From the NCBI RefSeq assembly GCF_026788005.1, contig NZ_JABEPE010000009.1:62001-126000 (forward strand): a stretch of 64,000 nt of DNA, written 5' to 3'. The notes under the pieces were generated by a model. The model was given only the letters and a program-made list of their open reading frames with translations. It was not told the DNA's origin and did no database searches. The position numbers were made by a program, and so were the translations under genes. The DNA is from Alteromonas sp. a30. Lineage in GTDB: Bacteria > Pseudomonadota > Gammaproteobacteria > Enterobacterales > Alteromonadaceae. Below are positions 37,014 to 46,724 of this stretch, in pieces; positions within the stretch are counted from its first letter, which is position 1, and each line of letters begins with the position of its first letter.

Positions 37014-38746
37014 TGAGACACTCCCTAATGCGCTGTTTCCTTATTTTTAGCCTAATGTTGATTTCTGCATCAGTGCTTGCAGATGTCACCGACGTTACCG
37101 CTACGGTTGATAAAAACCCCATCATGCGGGACGAATCTTTTATTTTAGAAGTGACTGCCAATGATGAAGTTGCAGCCGGTAAATTCGATCCATCTCCTTT
37201 GCTCAAAGATTTTGTGGTTGGCAGAACCTCCACATCAAGACAAACGCAAGTGATCAACTTCGACACCACGCGCACCACTCGCTGGCAAACTGTGCTGATA
37301 CCGCGCGAAATAGGTCGTTTCACCATCCCCTCTTTCAATATTGAAGGTGTGTCTACCCAACCATTTACCGTTGAAGTTTTACCTGTTTCCCAAAACAAAA
37401 ACGCGCAAGGGCGAGATATTTTCATCACCACGGAAATCAGCAAAGACGAAGTGTATTTGCAGCAACAAGTGAAATACACAGCAAAATTGCACGTTGCGGT
37501 TGATCTACAAAGAGGCAGTTTAACCGCTCCACAAATTGCCGATGCTGAAATCGAACAAGTCGGGCAAGATAAAGAGTACAGCGAGATAGTAGGTGGTCGT
37601 CGTTATCGAATTATCGAGCGAACCTTTTCCATCATTCCCCAAAAGAGCGGCACCTTTAACGTACAAGCGCCGTATTTTGAAGGAGAAATGTTAGATAACT
37701 CTCGCCGCTCATTTGGATTTTTCAATCGCACTCGCACCATTAACCGCGTCGGCGAAAACCGATTCCTTACGGTAAAGCCTATTCCTGACAACTACGATCA
37801 CCACTGGTTGCCAAGTGAGCACGTAGAAATTCACGACGAGTGGCAAGGCGATATTAATAATTTGACGGTAGGGGATCCTATCACCCGCACACTCACATTA
37901 ACGGCAATAGGCGTGGTAGAAGAGCAATTACCGGAAATTGTCAGCCAATACCCAGATTCAGTGAAGACTTATCCAGACCAAGCGGATTCTACCACTGTCG
38001 AGCGCAACGGTACTTTTGTTGCTCAACGCAAGGAAAGCATTGCCATTATTCCCAATACGGACGGTTTGGTTACACTTCCAGAAATTAAAGTCCCTTGGTT
38101 TAATACACGTACGGGAAAAACCGAATACGCCACCATTCCTGCAAAGCAAGTCAACATAAAAGCAGCGGAAGGAACGCAAGAAACGGTATCAACACCAGAG
38201 ACAAATATTCAGCCTCAAGCACCGGAATTTTCTCCCCGCTCGCAGGCAACATCACCCAATAGCGCTATCCCAACAGTGTTATCCAATCCACCTTTACCTT
38301 ATTGGTCGTTAAGTAGTTGGGTATTGTTAGTGCTTTGGCTACTAACGCTTCTGGCATGGTTCATTTCATCTCGCAGAAAAACACTCAGCGTAGATACAGT
38401 CAAGCGCCACACCGCTACACACCAAAATGAGCAAGAAGCATGGAAAAAACTCGTGAACGCAGCTAAAACTAATGACTCGAAGAATCTTACAAATTATTTG
38501 CAGCAATGGCTTGCTGTCTTATGTGAGAATCCTCAACAGTCACTAGCTGCAAGCGTGTCTCAACTTAAAGATGAGCATCTAAAACAGCAAGTAACGCAGT
38601 ATTTTGATAATCGTTTTGGAGCCAATAACGCAACAGACTCGTTATCAACGCTTATGGAAAGCCTAAAAAAGATAAGGAAACAATACCAAGAAAAACCAAA
38701 GGTTAAAGGGACTGAGTTAAGTCCTCTCTATCCGAATACACTATAA
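37013..38746 (+). CDS. batD: BatD family protein
   Basis: A 577-residue exported protein with a signal peptide (residues 1-24, LIFSLMLISASVLA) and tandem Ig-like/oxygen-tolerance domains (VTATVDKNPIMRDESFILEV at 27-46, then DIFITTEISKDEVYLQQQVKYT from about 137). A C-terminal membrane segment lies near 430-450, with a cytosolic helical tail. ATG at 37013 overlaps the TAA of the upstream gene and follows GGAAGGA; the upstream TTG at 37007 is less likely. It is the last Bat gene, probably tethering the VWA proteins from the periplasmic side. Confidence 0.92.
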   Translation: MRHSLMRCFLIFSLMLISASVLADVTDVTATVDKNPIMRDESFILEVTANDEVAAGKFDPSPLLKDFVVGRTSTSRQTQVINFDTTRTTRWQTVLIPREIGRFTIPSFNIEGVSTQPFTVEVLPVSQNKNAQGRDIFITTEISKDEVYLQQQVKYTAKLHVAVDLQRGSLTAPQIADAEIEQVGQDKEYSEIVGGRRYRIIERTFSIIPQKSGTFNVQAPYFEGEMLDNSRRSFGFFNRTRTINRVGENRFLTVKPIPDNYDHHWLPSEHVEIHDEWQGDINNLTVGDPITRTLTLTAIGVVEEQLPEIVSQYPDSVKTYPDQADSTTVERNGTFVAQRKESIAIIPNTDGLVTLPEIKVPWFNTRTGKTEYATIPAKQVNIKAAEGTQETVSTPETNIQPQAPEFSPRSQATSPNSAIPTVLSNPPLPYWSLSSWVLLVLWLLTLLAWFISSRRKTLSVDTVKRHTATHQNEQEAWKKLVNAAKTNDSKNLTNYLQQWLAVLCENPQQSLAASVSQLKDEHLKQQVTQYFDNRFGANNATDSLSTLMESLKKIRKQYQEKPKVKGTELSPLYPNTL

Positions 38747-38758
38747 AGGTACAAGTGA

Positions 38759-40621
38759 ATGATGAAACTGAAACCCATTGTGATTGCCATGGCATCAACC
38801 CTTTGGCTCGCAGGCTGTCAACAAGATACAACTGACAAAACCACTGCCACGCCAGAAGCCGAACAAAAACAAACGATGCAACAAAAAGCGGCGGCAACTG
38901 AGTCCGAGCGATTAGCGCAATTCTTTGAAGATTCTTTCCAGACCTCTTTAAAAGAATCGCCAATGTATCAATCCTACCTTGGCTTAAAATGGGATTACGG
39001 TTCTTGGGATGAAGTCACCGATGCCCAAACACAAAAGGGTATTGATCGTTTAAAACAAGAGTTAGAAGCGCTGGCTAAATTCGATGAAAGCCAATTAAGT
39101 GAGCAAGAAAAACTAAGCAAGCTGATTTTTGAAGTGGATAGCAAACGCCAGCTTGCAAATGATGAATTCCGTCATCACGACTACATCATGCACCAGTTCA
39201 GAGCTTTCCATACTATGGTGCCAAGCTTCCTCATTAATATTCATCGCGTATCAGAAAAATCCGATGCAGAAGCTTATGTTTCACGCCTTGATAGCGTCGA
39301 AACCTTATTTGACCAAGTTATTGAGCAATTACGCATTCGTGAGAAATTAGGTGTATTCCCGCCTAAATGGTCTTACGAGCAAATGATTCAGGCTTCTGAA
39401 AACGTTATTACGGGCCAGCCTTTCTCAAGTGAAGGCGAAGATTCCACTATTTGGGCCGACTTTAAAAGCAAAGTTGAAAAGTTAGAAATAGACCAAGCAG
39501 AAAAAGACAGCTTACTTGCTGATGCCAAAAAAGCATTGTTAACTTCTGTTAAACCCGCCTATGAAAAAATGATCGCTGAGCTGGATAAACAAATGCAAAT
39601 CACCCCAGAAGGCGATGGTGTTTGGCGTTTACCTGATGGCGACAAGTGGTACAAAAACCGCTTAGAGTGGTTTACCACCACAGATTTAAGCGCCGATGAA
39701 GTCCACAACATTGGTTTGAAGCATGTTAAACGCATTCATAACGAAATGCGCGACATCATGAAACAAGTCAACTTCGACGGTAGCCTAGAAGAATTCTTTG
39801 AGTTCATGCGCACAGATAAACAGTTCTACTACGAGAATACTGATGAGGGGCGTGAACGTTACATGCAGGAAGCCACCGCACTCATTAATAAAATGCGTGA
39901 AACGCTACCCGAATTTTTTGGCTTAACACCAAAAGCCAACATGATCGTGAAACGAGTGGAAGCCTTCCGAGAAAAATCTGCCGGGAAAGCCTTCTATCAG
40001 CGCCCAACGCCGGATGGCTCAAGACCGGGAATTTACTACGCGAACCTTTACGACATGAATTCCATGCCAACCTACCAAATGGAAGCCTTGGCTTACCATG
40101 AAGGTATTCCGGGCCACCACATGCAAATTGCCATTGCTCAAGAACTTGAGGGTGTACCGCAATTCCAAAAATTCGTGAGCTTTACCGCATACACCGAGGG
40201 CTGGGGTTTATACACAGAGCAGCTTTCTAAAGAAATGGGCTTTTATCAAGACCCCTACTCTGACTTTGGTCGTTTAGCGATGGAACTCTGGCGCGCTTGT
40301 CGCTTAGTGGTCGACACGGGTATTCATGCGAAAAAATGGAGTCGTGAAAAAGCGATTCAATATCTTATCGACAATACACCGAATCCAGATGAAGATTCAC
40401 GCAAAGCAATTGAACGTTATATAGCCATGCCGGGGCAAGCAACGGCTTATATGATTGGTAAATTAAAGATTGTTGAAATTCGCGAAAGATTGAAAAAACA
40501 ACTTGGTGATAAATTCGACATTCGAGGCTTCCATGATGAAATTCTTAAAGATGGTCCAGTGCCAATGAACATTTTGGAAGACAAATTAAACGCTTGGGCT
40601 GAAAAAATACAAAAGTCTTAG
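38759..40621 (+). CDS. DUF885 lipoprotein, putative zinc peptidase
   Basis: A 620-residue protein with a lipoprotein signal peptide: MKLKPIVIAMASTLWLAGC has the lipobox LAGC, giving Cys20 as the likely lipidated residue. The DUF885 domain carries the conserved YHEGIPGHHMQ motif (around 445-455) and the later YTEGWGLYTEQL, matching the HExxxH-type metal site of M3/carboxypeptidase Taq-like proteins. The N-terminal part is charged and helical. It lies only 12 bases after batD, so it is likely co-transcribed; whether it works with the Bat complex is inference. Outer- or inner-membrane sorting is not decidable from sequence. Its strong terminator follows. Confidence 0.9.
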   Translation: MMKLKPIVIAMASTLWLAGCQQDTTDKTTATPEAEQKQTMQQKAAATESERLAQFFEDSFQTSLKESPMYQSYLGLKWDYGSWDEVTDAQTQKGIDRLKQELEALAKFDESQLSEQEKLSKLIFEVDSKRQLANDEFRHHDYIMHQFRAFHTMVPSFLINIHRVSEKSDAEAYVSRLDSVETLFDQVIEQLRIREKLGVFPPKWSYEQMIQASENVITGQPFSSEGEDSTIWADFKSKVEKLEIDQAEKDSLLADAKKALLTSVKPAYEKMIAELDKQMQITPEGDGVWRLPDGDKWYKNRLEWFTTTDLSADEVHNIGLKHVKRIHNEMRDIMKQVNFDGSLEEFFEFMRTDKQFYYENTDEGRERYMQEATALINKMRETLPEFFGLTPKANMIVKRVEAFREKSAGKAFYQRPTPDGSRPGIYYANLYDMNSMPTYQMEALAYHEGIPGHHMQIAIAQELEGVPQFQKFVSFTAYTEGWGLYTEQLSKEMGFYQDPYSDFGRLAMELWRACRLVVDTGIHAKKWSREKAIQYLIDNTPNPDEDSRKAIERYIAMPGQATAYMIGKLKIVEIRERLKKQLGDKFDIRGFHDEILKDGPVPMNILEDKLNAWAEKIQKS

Positions 40622-40636
40622 GGTTGTAATCTGACC

Positions 40637-40673
40637 AAAGTGCTCATATTTTCTTCAAATATGAGCACTTTTT
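40637..40673 (+). terminator. Terminator after the bat/DUF885 operon
   Basis: Perfect 15-base stem AAAGTGCTCATATTT (40637-40651) / AAATATGAGCACTTT (40657-40671) with loop TCTTC-like and a T tail. Confidence 0.93.
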
Positions 40674-40823
40674 CGCTTTATATACGCAAAAGGAAAAGCA
40701 AACAACCAAATCAAGGGTTGCCGAGGTAAAAAAGGGGGGTACAATTAACGCTCACGGCTTGCTGGATCACACAATATTATGATTTTACGAAAGCAAAACT
40801 CATCAGCATCGGTCTCAAAGAAC

Positions 40824-41336
40824 ATGGCAGATAAGCAAAAACGCTACGAAGCACTTGTACATGCGCTTCACGCAGATATCTACAGATACGCATTTTGGTT
40901 AGTGAAAGATAAACACATAGCCGAGGACATTGTGCAGGAAACGTTTTTGCGTGCTTGGAAGTCACTGGACTCTCTAAATGACGAGAAAGCTGCTAAGTCT
41001 TGGCTAATTACCATCTTAAGACGGGAAAACGCCAGACGTTTCGAAAGAAAGCAGTTTGATCTTGTTGATATGGACGATGTGACATTAACCGATGATGATA
41101 TTTCTCATGAAGGTAAGATGGAGCAGCGCGAATTACGCCGCCACATTGCCTCATTAAGTGAAGAATATCGCGAGCCTCTTATGTTGCAAGTAATCTTTGG
41201 TTTTAGTGGTGAAGAAATCTCAGAGCAGCTTGGGCTAAATAAAAACACGGTTATGACACGATTATTTAGGGCTAGAAACCAGTTGAAAGACGCAATCGAA
41301 CAACAATCTACTACCGTGGAGCAAGCTAATGGATGA
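40824..41336 (+). CDS. Sigma-70 family (ECF-type) RNA polymerase sigma factor
   Basis: A 170-residue group IV-type sigma factor. Region 2 is ALHADIYRYAFWLVKDKHIAEDIVQETFLRAW (about 12-45) and region 4 is LSEEYREPLMLQVIFGFSGEEISEQLGLNKNTVMTRLFRARNQLK (about 108-152). The start at 40824 is chosen because MADKQKRYEALV is typical for this subfamily; the open frame reaches back to 40779 without similarity. The gene overlaps the downstream DUF3379 gene by eight bases, the usual sigma/regulator pairing in Alteromonadales, Shewanella and Vibrio. Its targets are unknown. Confidence 0.9.
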   Translation: MADKQKRYEALVHALHADIYRYAFWLVKDKHIAEDIVQETFLRAWKSLDSLNDEKAAKSWLITILRRENARRFERKQFDLVDMDDVTLTDDDISHEGKMEQRELRRHIASLSEEYREPLMLQVIFGFSGEEISEQLGLNKNTVMTRLFRARNQLKDAIEQQSTTVEQANG

Positions 41337-42045
41337 TTTGGAATTTCGTCGTAAGTTGTATGCAGAGCCATACACCAGCGACGAGGCAATCTTGGGTGCA
41401 GCAGCAGATGATCCATCTAAGCAACAGTTTATCGATGAACTTAAGCAATTGGAAAATAGAATTCAATCGACAGTTCATGCCGTGCCTGTTCCTGATGGGT
41501 TAGCTCATAAATTAATCTTTAGGCAATCTATTGAAAGCCATAGCAAAAAACAACGTCGTGGTCGATTTCACCTTGCATTAGCAGCATCTATTGCATTCGT
41601 GGCCGGCCTTACGTTAACGATGGTGAATCAACAACCTGAAAAAAGTGATTTTGCAGCAATTGCTTTAGGTCACATTCATCATGAGCAAGAGTACACTAAC
41701 AGTGCCAACGAACACGTTGACTTAAATGATGTGAATGCAAAATTAGCTTCATTCGGCGGTGAAATTAAAGATGATTTCTCGCATATTTATTTTGCTAATT
41801 ACTGCCTGTTTGAAAAGCAGAAAAGTCTTCACCTTGTTGTAGGTGGTGAAGGTGATGATCGTTACACCGTATTTATTATGCCAAGGGGCGAAAATGAAGA
41901 TTTCGTACCTAGTTTCGAAGACGAAAACTTCGTTGGAAAAGCATGGCAAACTAAAGATGCAAACGTTGTGGTTATCTCTGAAAAAACACATCCTTATGAG
42001 AAAGGAATGGAAAAGGTAAAAGAAAACCTAGTATTTTCCATCTAA
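41329..42045 (+). CDS. DUF3379 protein, putative membrane anti-sigma factor
   Basis: A 238-residue protein. The cytosolic N-terminus (MDDLEFRRKLYAEPY, then DDPSKQQFIDELKQLE) matches DUF3379, one membrane segment lies at about 80-98 (HLALAASIAFVAGLTLTMV), and the rest is a soluble domain presumably in the periplasm. Overlap with the sigma factor gene suggests it binds and holds the sigma factor at the membrane, but no conserved zinc anti-sigma motif is present, so the anti-sigma role is inferred from context. Confidence 0.85.
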   Translation: MDDLEFRRKLYAEPYTSDEAILGAAADDPSKQQFIDELKQLENRIQSTVHAVPVPDGLAHKLIFRQSIESHSKKQRRGRFHLALAASIAFVAGLTLTMVNQQPEKSDFAAIALGHIHHEQEYTNSANEHVDLNDVNAKLASFGGEIKDDFSHIYFANYCLFEKQKSLHLVVGGEGDDRYTVFIMPRGENEDFVPSFEDENFVGKAWQTKDANVVVISEKTHPYEKGMEKVKENLVFSI

Positions 42046-42080
42046 ATAAAATAAGTTTCTACAAGTTTACTCTCATATAA

Positions 42081-42112
42081 AAAACCGAGCTTAAATTAGG
42101 CTCGGTTTTTTT
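42081..42112 (+). terminator. Terminator after the DUF3379 gene
   Basis: Stem AAAACCGAGC/GCTCGGTTTT with a short AT-rich loop and a T tail. Confidence 0.93.
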
Positions 42113-42202
42113 ATGCTTAAATGGAATATTGATTTTTCTTTGCTCTGAGCAGAAATGCTAGATAGACTAATTCCCCCATTCCCAAATATAACTATAAGAA
42201 TT

Positions 42203-43690
42203 ATGGACACTTACACCCTCATCTCCCTCGCAATTTATTTCATCGCCATGTTAGGTATTGGCCTTTATTCATACAAACAATCAGACGCCGATGTTGCCGG
42301 CTTCCTTCTTGCTGGTAGAAAAGTAAGCCCCAAAGTTACCGCCTTATCCGCAGGTGCTTCAGATATGAGTGGCTGGATGCTCATGGGGCTCCCCGGCGCC
42401 ATGTATATTTCCGGCATGTCTAGCGCGTGGATTGCTTTAGGCTTAGTTATTGGTGCATTTTTGAATTATATTTTGGTTGCCCCACGCCTTCGTGTTTATA
42501 CCGAACTAGCCGACGCCCTAACTATCCCTGATTACTTTGAACATCGTTTCCAAGACAACTCCCACACCTTACGCATCATATCGTCTATCGTTATCGTATT
42601 ATTTTTCACGCTCTATACATCATCGGGCGTAGTTGCAGGCGGCAAGCTTTTTGAAAGTGCCTTTGCAATGGATTACTACTCAGGTCTTTATATCACCACC
42701 GGAGTTGTGGTTGCGTATACCTTGTTTGGTGGCTTTATGGCGGTGAGCATGACCGACTTTGTTCAAGGTTGTATTATGTTTATTGCTCTAATTCTTGTGC
42801 CGGTAGTGGCCATTTCCAGTATGGATGGCGTATCACCGATGATGCAGCAAATTGAATCGATTAATCCTGATATGCTCAGTATTTTTAGCGGTATGAGTAT
42901 CGTAGCGATTATTTCTAGTATGTCGTGGGGATTAGGTTACTTTGGTCAACCACATATCATCGTTCGCTTCATGGCTATCCGCTCCGAAAAAGTCATTCCA
43001 ACTGCGCGCCGTATCGGCATGACATGGATGATAGTATCCATCATTGGAGCCTTAGGTGTTGGCCTTACAGGCGTTGCCTACATCAATATGAATCAACTGC
43101 AATTGGGCGATCCTGAAACAATTTTTATTTATTTTAGCCAAGTCTTATTTCATCCACTCATTACCGGCTTTTTGCTCGCCGCCATTCTGGCCGCAATCAT
43201 GAGCACCATATCCTCCCAGTTGCTAGTTACATCAAGCTCATTAGCCGGTGATCTATACCACCGTTTTCTACGCAAAAAAGCCTCGCAAAAAGAGTTACTC
43301 TTCATGAGTCGACTCAGTGTTGTTATCGTTGCCGGTGTTGCCATTGCCTTAGCACACGATAGAAGTAGCTCAATTTTAAGCTTGGTAAGTAATGCTTGGG
43401 CTGGATTTGGCGCGGCTTTTGGTCCTCTCATTCTATTGTCATTATTCTGGAAAAAAATGACTAGAGCCAGTGCTATTGCAGGTATGATTTCTGGCGCTAT
43501 AACGGTACTTATTTGGATTTATCTCCCCCTAGAAATAGCCGGGAAAACATTAAGCGCACATATGTATGAAATGGTACCGGGGTTCATTATCTCAACATTG
43601 ATGATTTTGTTGGTTAGCAAGATCAGTGCTACACCGACTTCCGAAGTAATGCAACGTCATGATGAAGTAGAAAAAAGGTTGCAAGATTAG
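42203..43690 (+). CDS. putP: Sodium/proline symporter
   Basis: A 495-residue SSS-family transporter with about 13 membrane segments. PutP hallmarks: GRKVSPKVTALSAGASDMSGWMLMGLPGA, LFFTLYTSSGVVAGGKLFES, then GWGLGYFGQPHIIVRFMA and SNAWAGFGAAFGP. The resemblance to E. coli PutP is close throughout. ATG at 42203 gives the family N-terminus; the 16 upstream in-frame residues are not family-like. No putA lies nearby. It imports proline for carbon/nitrogen use and osmoprotection. Confidence 0.94.
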   Translation: MDTYTLISLAIYFIAMLGIGLYSYKQSDADVAGFLLAGRKVSPKVTALSAGASDMSGWMLMGLPGAMYISGMSSAWIALGLVIGAFLNYILVAPRLRVYTELADALTIPDYFEHRFQDNSHTLRIISSIVIVLFFTLYTSSGVVAGGKLFESAFAMDYYSGLYITTGVVVAYTLFGGFMAVSMTDFVQGCIMFIALILVPVVAISSMDGVSPMMQQIESINPDMLSIFSGMSIVAIISSMSWGLGYFGQPHIIVRFMAIRSEKVIPTARRIGMTWMIVSIIGALGVGLTGVAYINMNQLQLGDPETIFIYFSQVLFHPLITGFLLAAILAAIMSTISSQLLVTSSSLAGDLYHRFLRKKASQKELLFMSRLSVVIVAGVAIALAHDRSSSILSLVSNAWAGFGAAFGPLILLSLFWKKMTRASAIAGMISGAITVLIWIYLPLEIAGKTLSAHMYEMVPGFIISTLMILLVSKISATPTSEVMQRHDEVEKRLQD

Positions 43691-43883
43691 ACAACAGAAC
43701 CCAAGAGCATCAGCTACACTTAATTCTGATGTCATTATTTTCTGATATTGATCGCTAAACGCAGCCGCCAAAGTCTGTTTACTGCGATCAATATCATACT
43801 AATTTGGGAAACAATCTTTGTTAAATCAATTCCATCAAATGCCTGTAGTACGGACAATGATCCATATCTAGGAAACCGAGCAA

Positions 43884-45104
43884 ATGGCTTTTTTTACCGC
43901 AAGACAACCTATTTTAGATATAGAAAAAGACGTTTTTGCTTATGAGCTCCTTTTCAGAGACAGCCTTAAAAATGTTTTTCCTGATGTTCCTCCAAACGAA
44001 GCCACATTGAAAATGGTTGAGGGCTTACAGCTAAATTTAGGACTGGATACGCTTACTCAGAATAAGCTTGCATTTATCAATTTTACAGAAGAAACCCTTT
44101 TAGAACGTTTTCCGTTAATGCTGCCACGCGAACAAGTTGTGGTTGAAGTGCTGGAAACGGTGACGCCTAACAAAAAGTTACTCGCGGTGGTGAAAGAGTT
44201 AAAACAAGAAGGCTACACCGTCGCGCTTGATGATTATGAACATGCGCCAGTCTGGAAGCACTTCTATCCCTACACTGACATCATTAAAATCGACTGGAAA
44301 TTAACCTCCATTGATGAAATCCGTCAGGTGATTCAAGACATCAGTGATTTCCCTCACATCAAACTACTGGCGGAAAAAGTCGAGACTCATGAAGAGTTTG
44401 AAATAGCAAAAGAGCTCGGTTTTTGTTATTTCCAAGGGTATTTTTTCAGCAAACCTGAAGTTCTGCAAAGCCGCGCGCTCACTTCGTCACAAATGGCACT
44501 CGCTGAACTCATGGCGGAAATGGCAAAAGAAGACCCAAACATTGATCTCATTGTGCAAGCATTTGAGGTTGACGTTAATCTCTCTTTCAAGTTACTCCGA
44601 TATAGCCAAAGCCCTATATTTAAACGACGCAGCGAAATCACTAACATCAAGCAAGCCATTGTGGCGCTAGGACAGCAGGAACTCAGACGTTTTGTCTCCC
44701 TCCTATTCACCACGCATATTTCAGCCGGAAAACCAGCAGAATTAACAACGATGTCGTTAGTTAGGGCGCGGTTTTGTGAGTCATTATCTAAATTACCGGA
44801 TCAAACTCATGAGCCAGCAAGCGCCTTTCTTGTAGGGCTACTTTCCTTGCTCGACGCGATGTTAGATACAGAGCTAAGCGATTTATTAAACAAATTGCCG
44901 CTAGCAAACAGTATTAAGCAACCACTTTGTGAAGGCGAAGGTTTATTGGCCTCCTATCTTTCGTTGTGCCATGCCTTTGAGGCTGCAAACTGGGCTAACG
45001 CTGGTTTAATTGCCAATCAGATTGAAGTGGATTTTGATCAATCGGCACATATTTATTTAGAGTCGGTAAAATGGGCAATCGAGCGTATGAGTATTAACGA
45101 TTAA
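43884..45104 (+). CDS. EAL-like/HDOD signalling protein (YuxH type)
   Basis: A 406-residue protein with a degenerate EAL domain (about 1-200) and an HDOD domain (about 205-400). The EAL signature reads ELLFRDS, with the downstream catalytic motif DDFGTG replaced by DDYEHA, and the catalytic Lys-containing element reading LLAEKVET; the pattern matches YuxH-type proteins that lack phosphodiesterase activity. The HDOD half has LLRYSQSPIF and AIVALGQQELRRF. Such proteins are c-di-GMP effectors or chemotaxis/motility regulators by protein contact. Monocistronic by position; the targets are unknown. Confidence 0.88.
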   Translation: MAFFTARQPILDIEKDVFAYELLFRDSLKNVFPDVPPNEATLKMVEGLQLNLGLDTLTQNKLAFINFTEETLLERFPLMLPREQVVVEVLETVTPNKKLLAVVKELKQEGYTVALDDYEHAPVWKHFYPYTDIIKIDWKLTSIDEIRQVIQDISDFPHIKLLAEKVETHEEFEIAKELGFCYFQGYFFSKPEVLQSRALTSSQMALAELMAEMAKEDPNIDLIVQAFEVDVNLSFKLLRYSQSPIFKRRSEITNIKQAIVALGQQELRRFVSLLFTTHISAGKPAELTTMSLVRARFCESLSKLPDQTHEPASAFLVGLLSLLDAMLDTELSDLLNKLPLANSIKQPLCEGEGLLASYLSLCHAFEAANWANAGLIANQIEVDFDQSAHIYLESVKWAIERMSIND

Positions 45105-45207
45105 AATTAATTTGATATAGCCAATAGGCATAATCGTTATCACATTATTTGTGCTAAGGTTCTAAGAATATAATTCTTTAGTATAAAAGTTATTACTTAG
45201 AATCAAG

Positions 45208-46122
45208 ATGCCTAGCAAAATACCAAATACCACTCATTTAAAGCAGCTCGAAGCTGAAAGTATTCATATCTTTCGTGAAGTCGCTGCTGAATTCGAAAAT
45301 CCCGTAATGCTTTACTCTGTTGGCAAAGACTCTTCTGTTTTGCTACACCTTGCGCGCAAAGCATTTTATCCAGCGAAAATCCCTTTTCCTCTGCTCCATG
45401 TTGATACCACGTGGAAATTTCGGGAAATGATTGAGTTTCGTGATCGCATGGCGAAACAACATGGTTTCGAATTATTGGTTTATACCAATCCAGACGGCGC
45501 TGGCGATAAAATTACACCTTTCACGCACGGTAGCAGTAAATACACCGACATCATGAAAACACAAGCCTTGAAGCAAGCATTGGACAAATACCAATTTGAT
45601 GCAGCTTTTGGCGGTGCTCGACGTGATGAAGAAAAGTCTCGCGCTAAAGAGCGAGTTTACTCATTTCGTGATGAGCATCATCGCTGGGATCCCAAAAACC
45701 AGCGTCCAGAATTGTGGAGCATCTACAATTCTCAGGTGAATAAAGGTGAGAGTATTCGCGTGTTCCCAATGTCGAACTGGACTGAATTAGATATTTGGCA
45801 ATACATCTACTCGGAAAATATCGAAATTCCTTCTTTGTACTTAGCAAAAGAACGTCCTGTCGTGGAACGTGATGGCGTACAAATTATGATCGATGATGAA
45901 CGTATGCCACTCCTTAGCGGCGAAACACCGGAGATGAAGTCAGTACGCTTCAGAACGCTAGGCTGTTACCCACTCACAGGCGCGGTTGAGTCTACAGCAA
46001 GCACACTACCAGAGGTTATCCAAGAAATGCTCCTGACCAAAACCTCCGAGCGACAGGGCCGTGTTATTGATCACGACTCATCAGGCTCCATGGAGAAAAA
46101 GAAAATGGAGGGGTATTTCTAA
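45208..46122 (+). CDS. cysD: Sulfate adenylyltransferase subunit 2
   Basis: A 304-residue PP-loop (PAPS-reductase-like) ATP sulfurylase subunit making APS from sulfate and ATP. Motifs: the PP-loop [28 protein letters not shown] and [15 protein letters not shown]. It needs CysN, whose GTPase drives the reaction; unusually, cysC and cysQ lie between cysD and cysN. ATG at 45208 follows a region with the palindrome ATAAAAGTTAT. It is the first gene of the operon, ending as TAATG into cysC. Confidence 0.96.
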   Translation: MPSKIPNTTHLKQLEAESIHIFREVAAEFENPVMLYSVGKDSSVLLHLARKAFYPAKIPFPLLHVDTTWKFREMIEFRDRMAKQHGFELLVYTNPDGAGDKITPFTHGSSKYTDIMKTQALKQALDKYQFDAAFGGARRDEEKSRAKERVYSFRDEHHRWDPKNQRPELWSIYNSQVNKGESIRVFPMSNWTELDIWQYIYSENIEIPSLYLAKERPVVERDGVQIMIDDERMPLLSGETPEMKSVRFRTLGCYPLTGAVESTASTLPEVIQEMLLTKTSERQGRVIDHDSSGSMEKKKMEGYF

Positions 46123-46724
46123 TGACAAACAAAAATATTGTCTGGCATGAACACAAGGTAGATAAAGCCGCTCGTGCTGAGCATATGCAGCAAAAGCCGT
46201 TGGTTATTTGGTTCACAGGATTAAGCGGTTCCGGCAAGTCCACGCTCGCTAATTTATTGGAACAAAAACTTAAAAACCACGGACGCTACACTTACTTACT
46301 CGATGGCGACAACGTGCGTCACGGCTTATGTGGCGACTTAGGATTCAGCAGCAAAGACAGAGTTGAAAACATTCGCCGCATTAGCGAAGTGTCTAAACTC
46401 TTTGCCGATGCAGGGCTCATCGTGTTAACAGCCTTCATTTCACCGTTTCGTGATGATCGAAATTATTGCCGCAACTTACTTGAAGAGAACGAGTTCGTGG
46501 AAGTGTTTATCGATACCCCTATCGACATTTGCGAACAGCGCGATCCAAAAGGTTTGTACCACAAGGCGCGTCAAGGCGAGATAAAAGACTTCACTGGTAT
46601 CGATTCGCCCTACGAAGCGCCAGTAAACCCCGAAATTCATCTTCAATATGCCAATGAGTCCGCTGAGCAGGCTGTTGAAACCTTATTCTCAGAACTTGTG
46701 GCAAAAGGGTTTGTAAAAGCATGA
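46122..46724 (+). CDS. cysC: Adenylylsulfate kinase
   Basis: A 200-residue APS kinase forming PAPS. The P-loop is [14 protein letters not shown]; further motifs are [16 protein letters not shown] and the lid region [17 protein letters not shown]. Starts with one-base overlap to cysD and ends with four-base overlap to cysQ (ATGA), so the three are translationally coupled. Length is typical. Confidence 0.96.
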   Translation: MTNKNIVWHEHKVDKAARAEHMQQKPLVIWFTGLSGSGKSTLANLLEQKLKNHGRYTYLLDGDNVRHGLCGDLGFSSKDRVENIRRISEVSKLFADAGLIVLTAFISPFRDDRNYCRNLLEENEFVEVFIDTPIDICEQRDPKGLYHKARQGEIKDFTGIDSPYEAPVNPEIHLQYANESAEQAVETLFSELVAKGFVKA

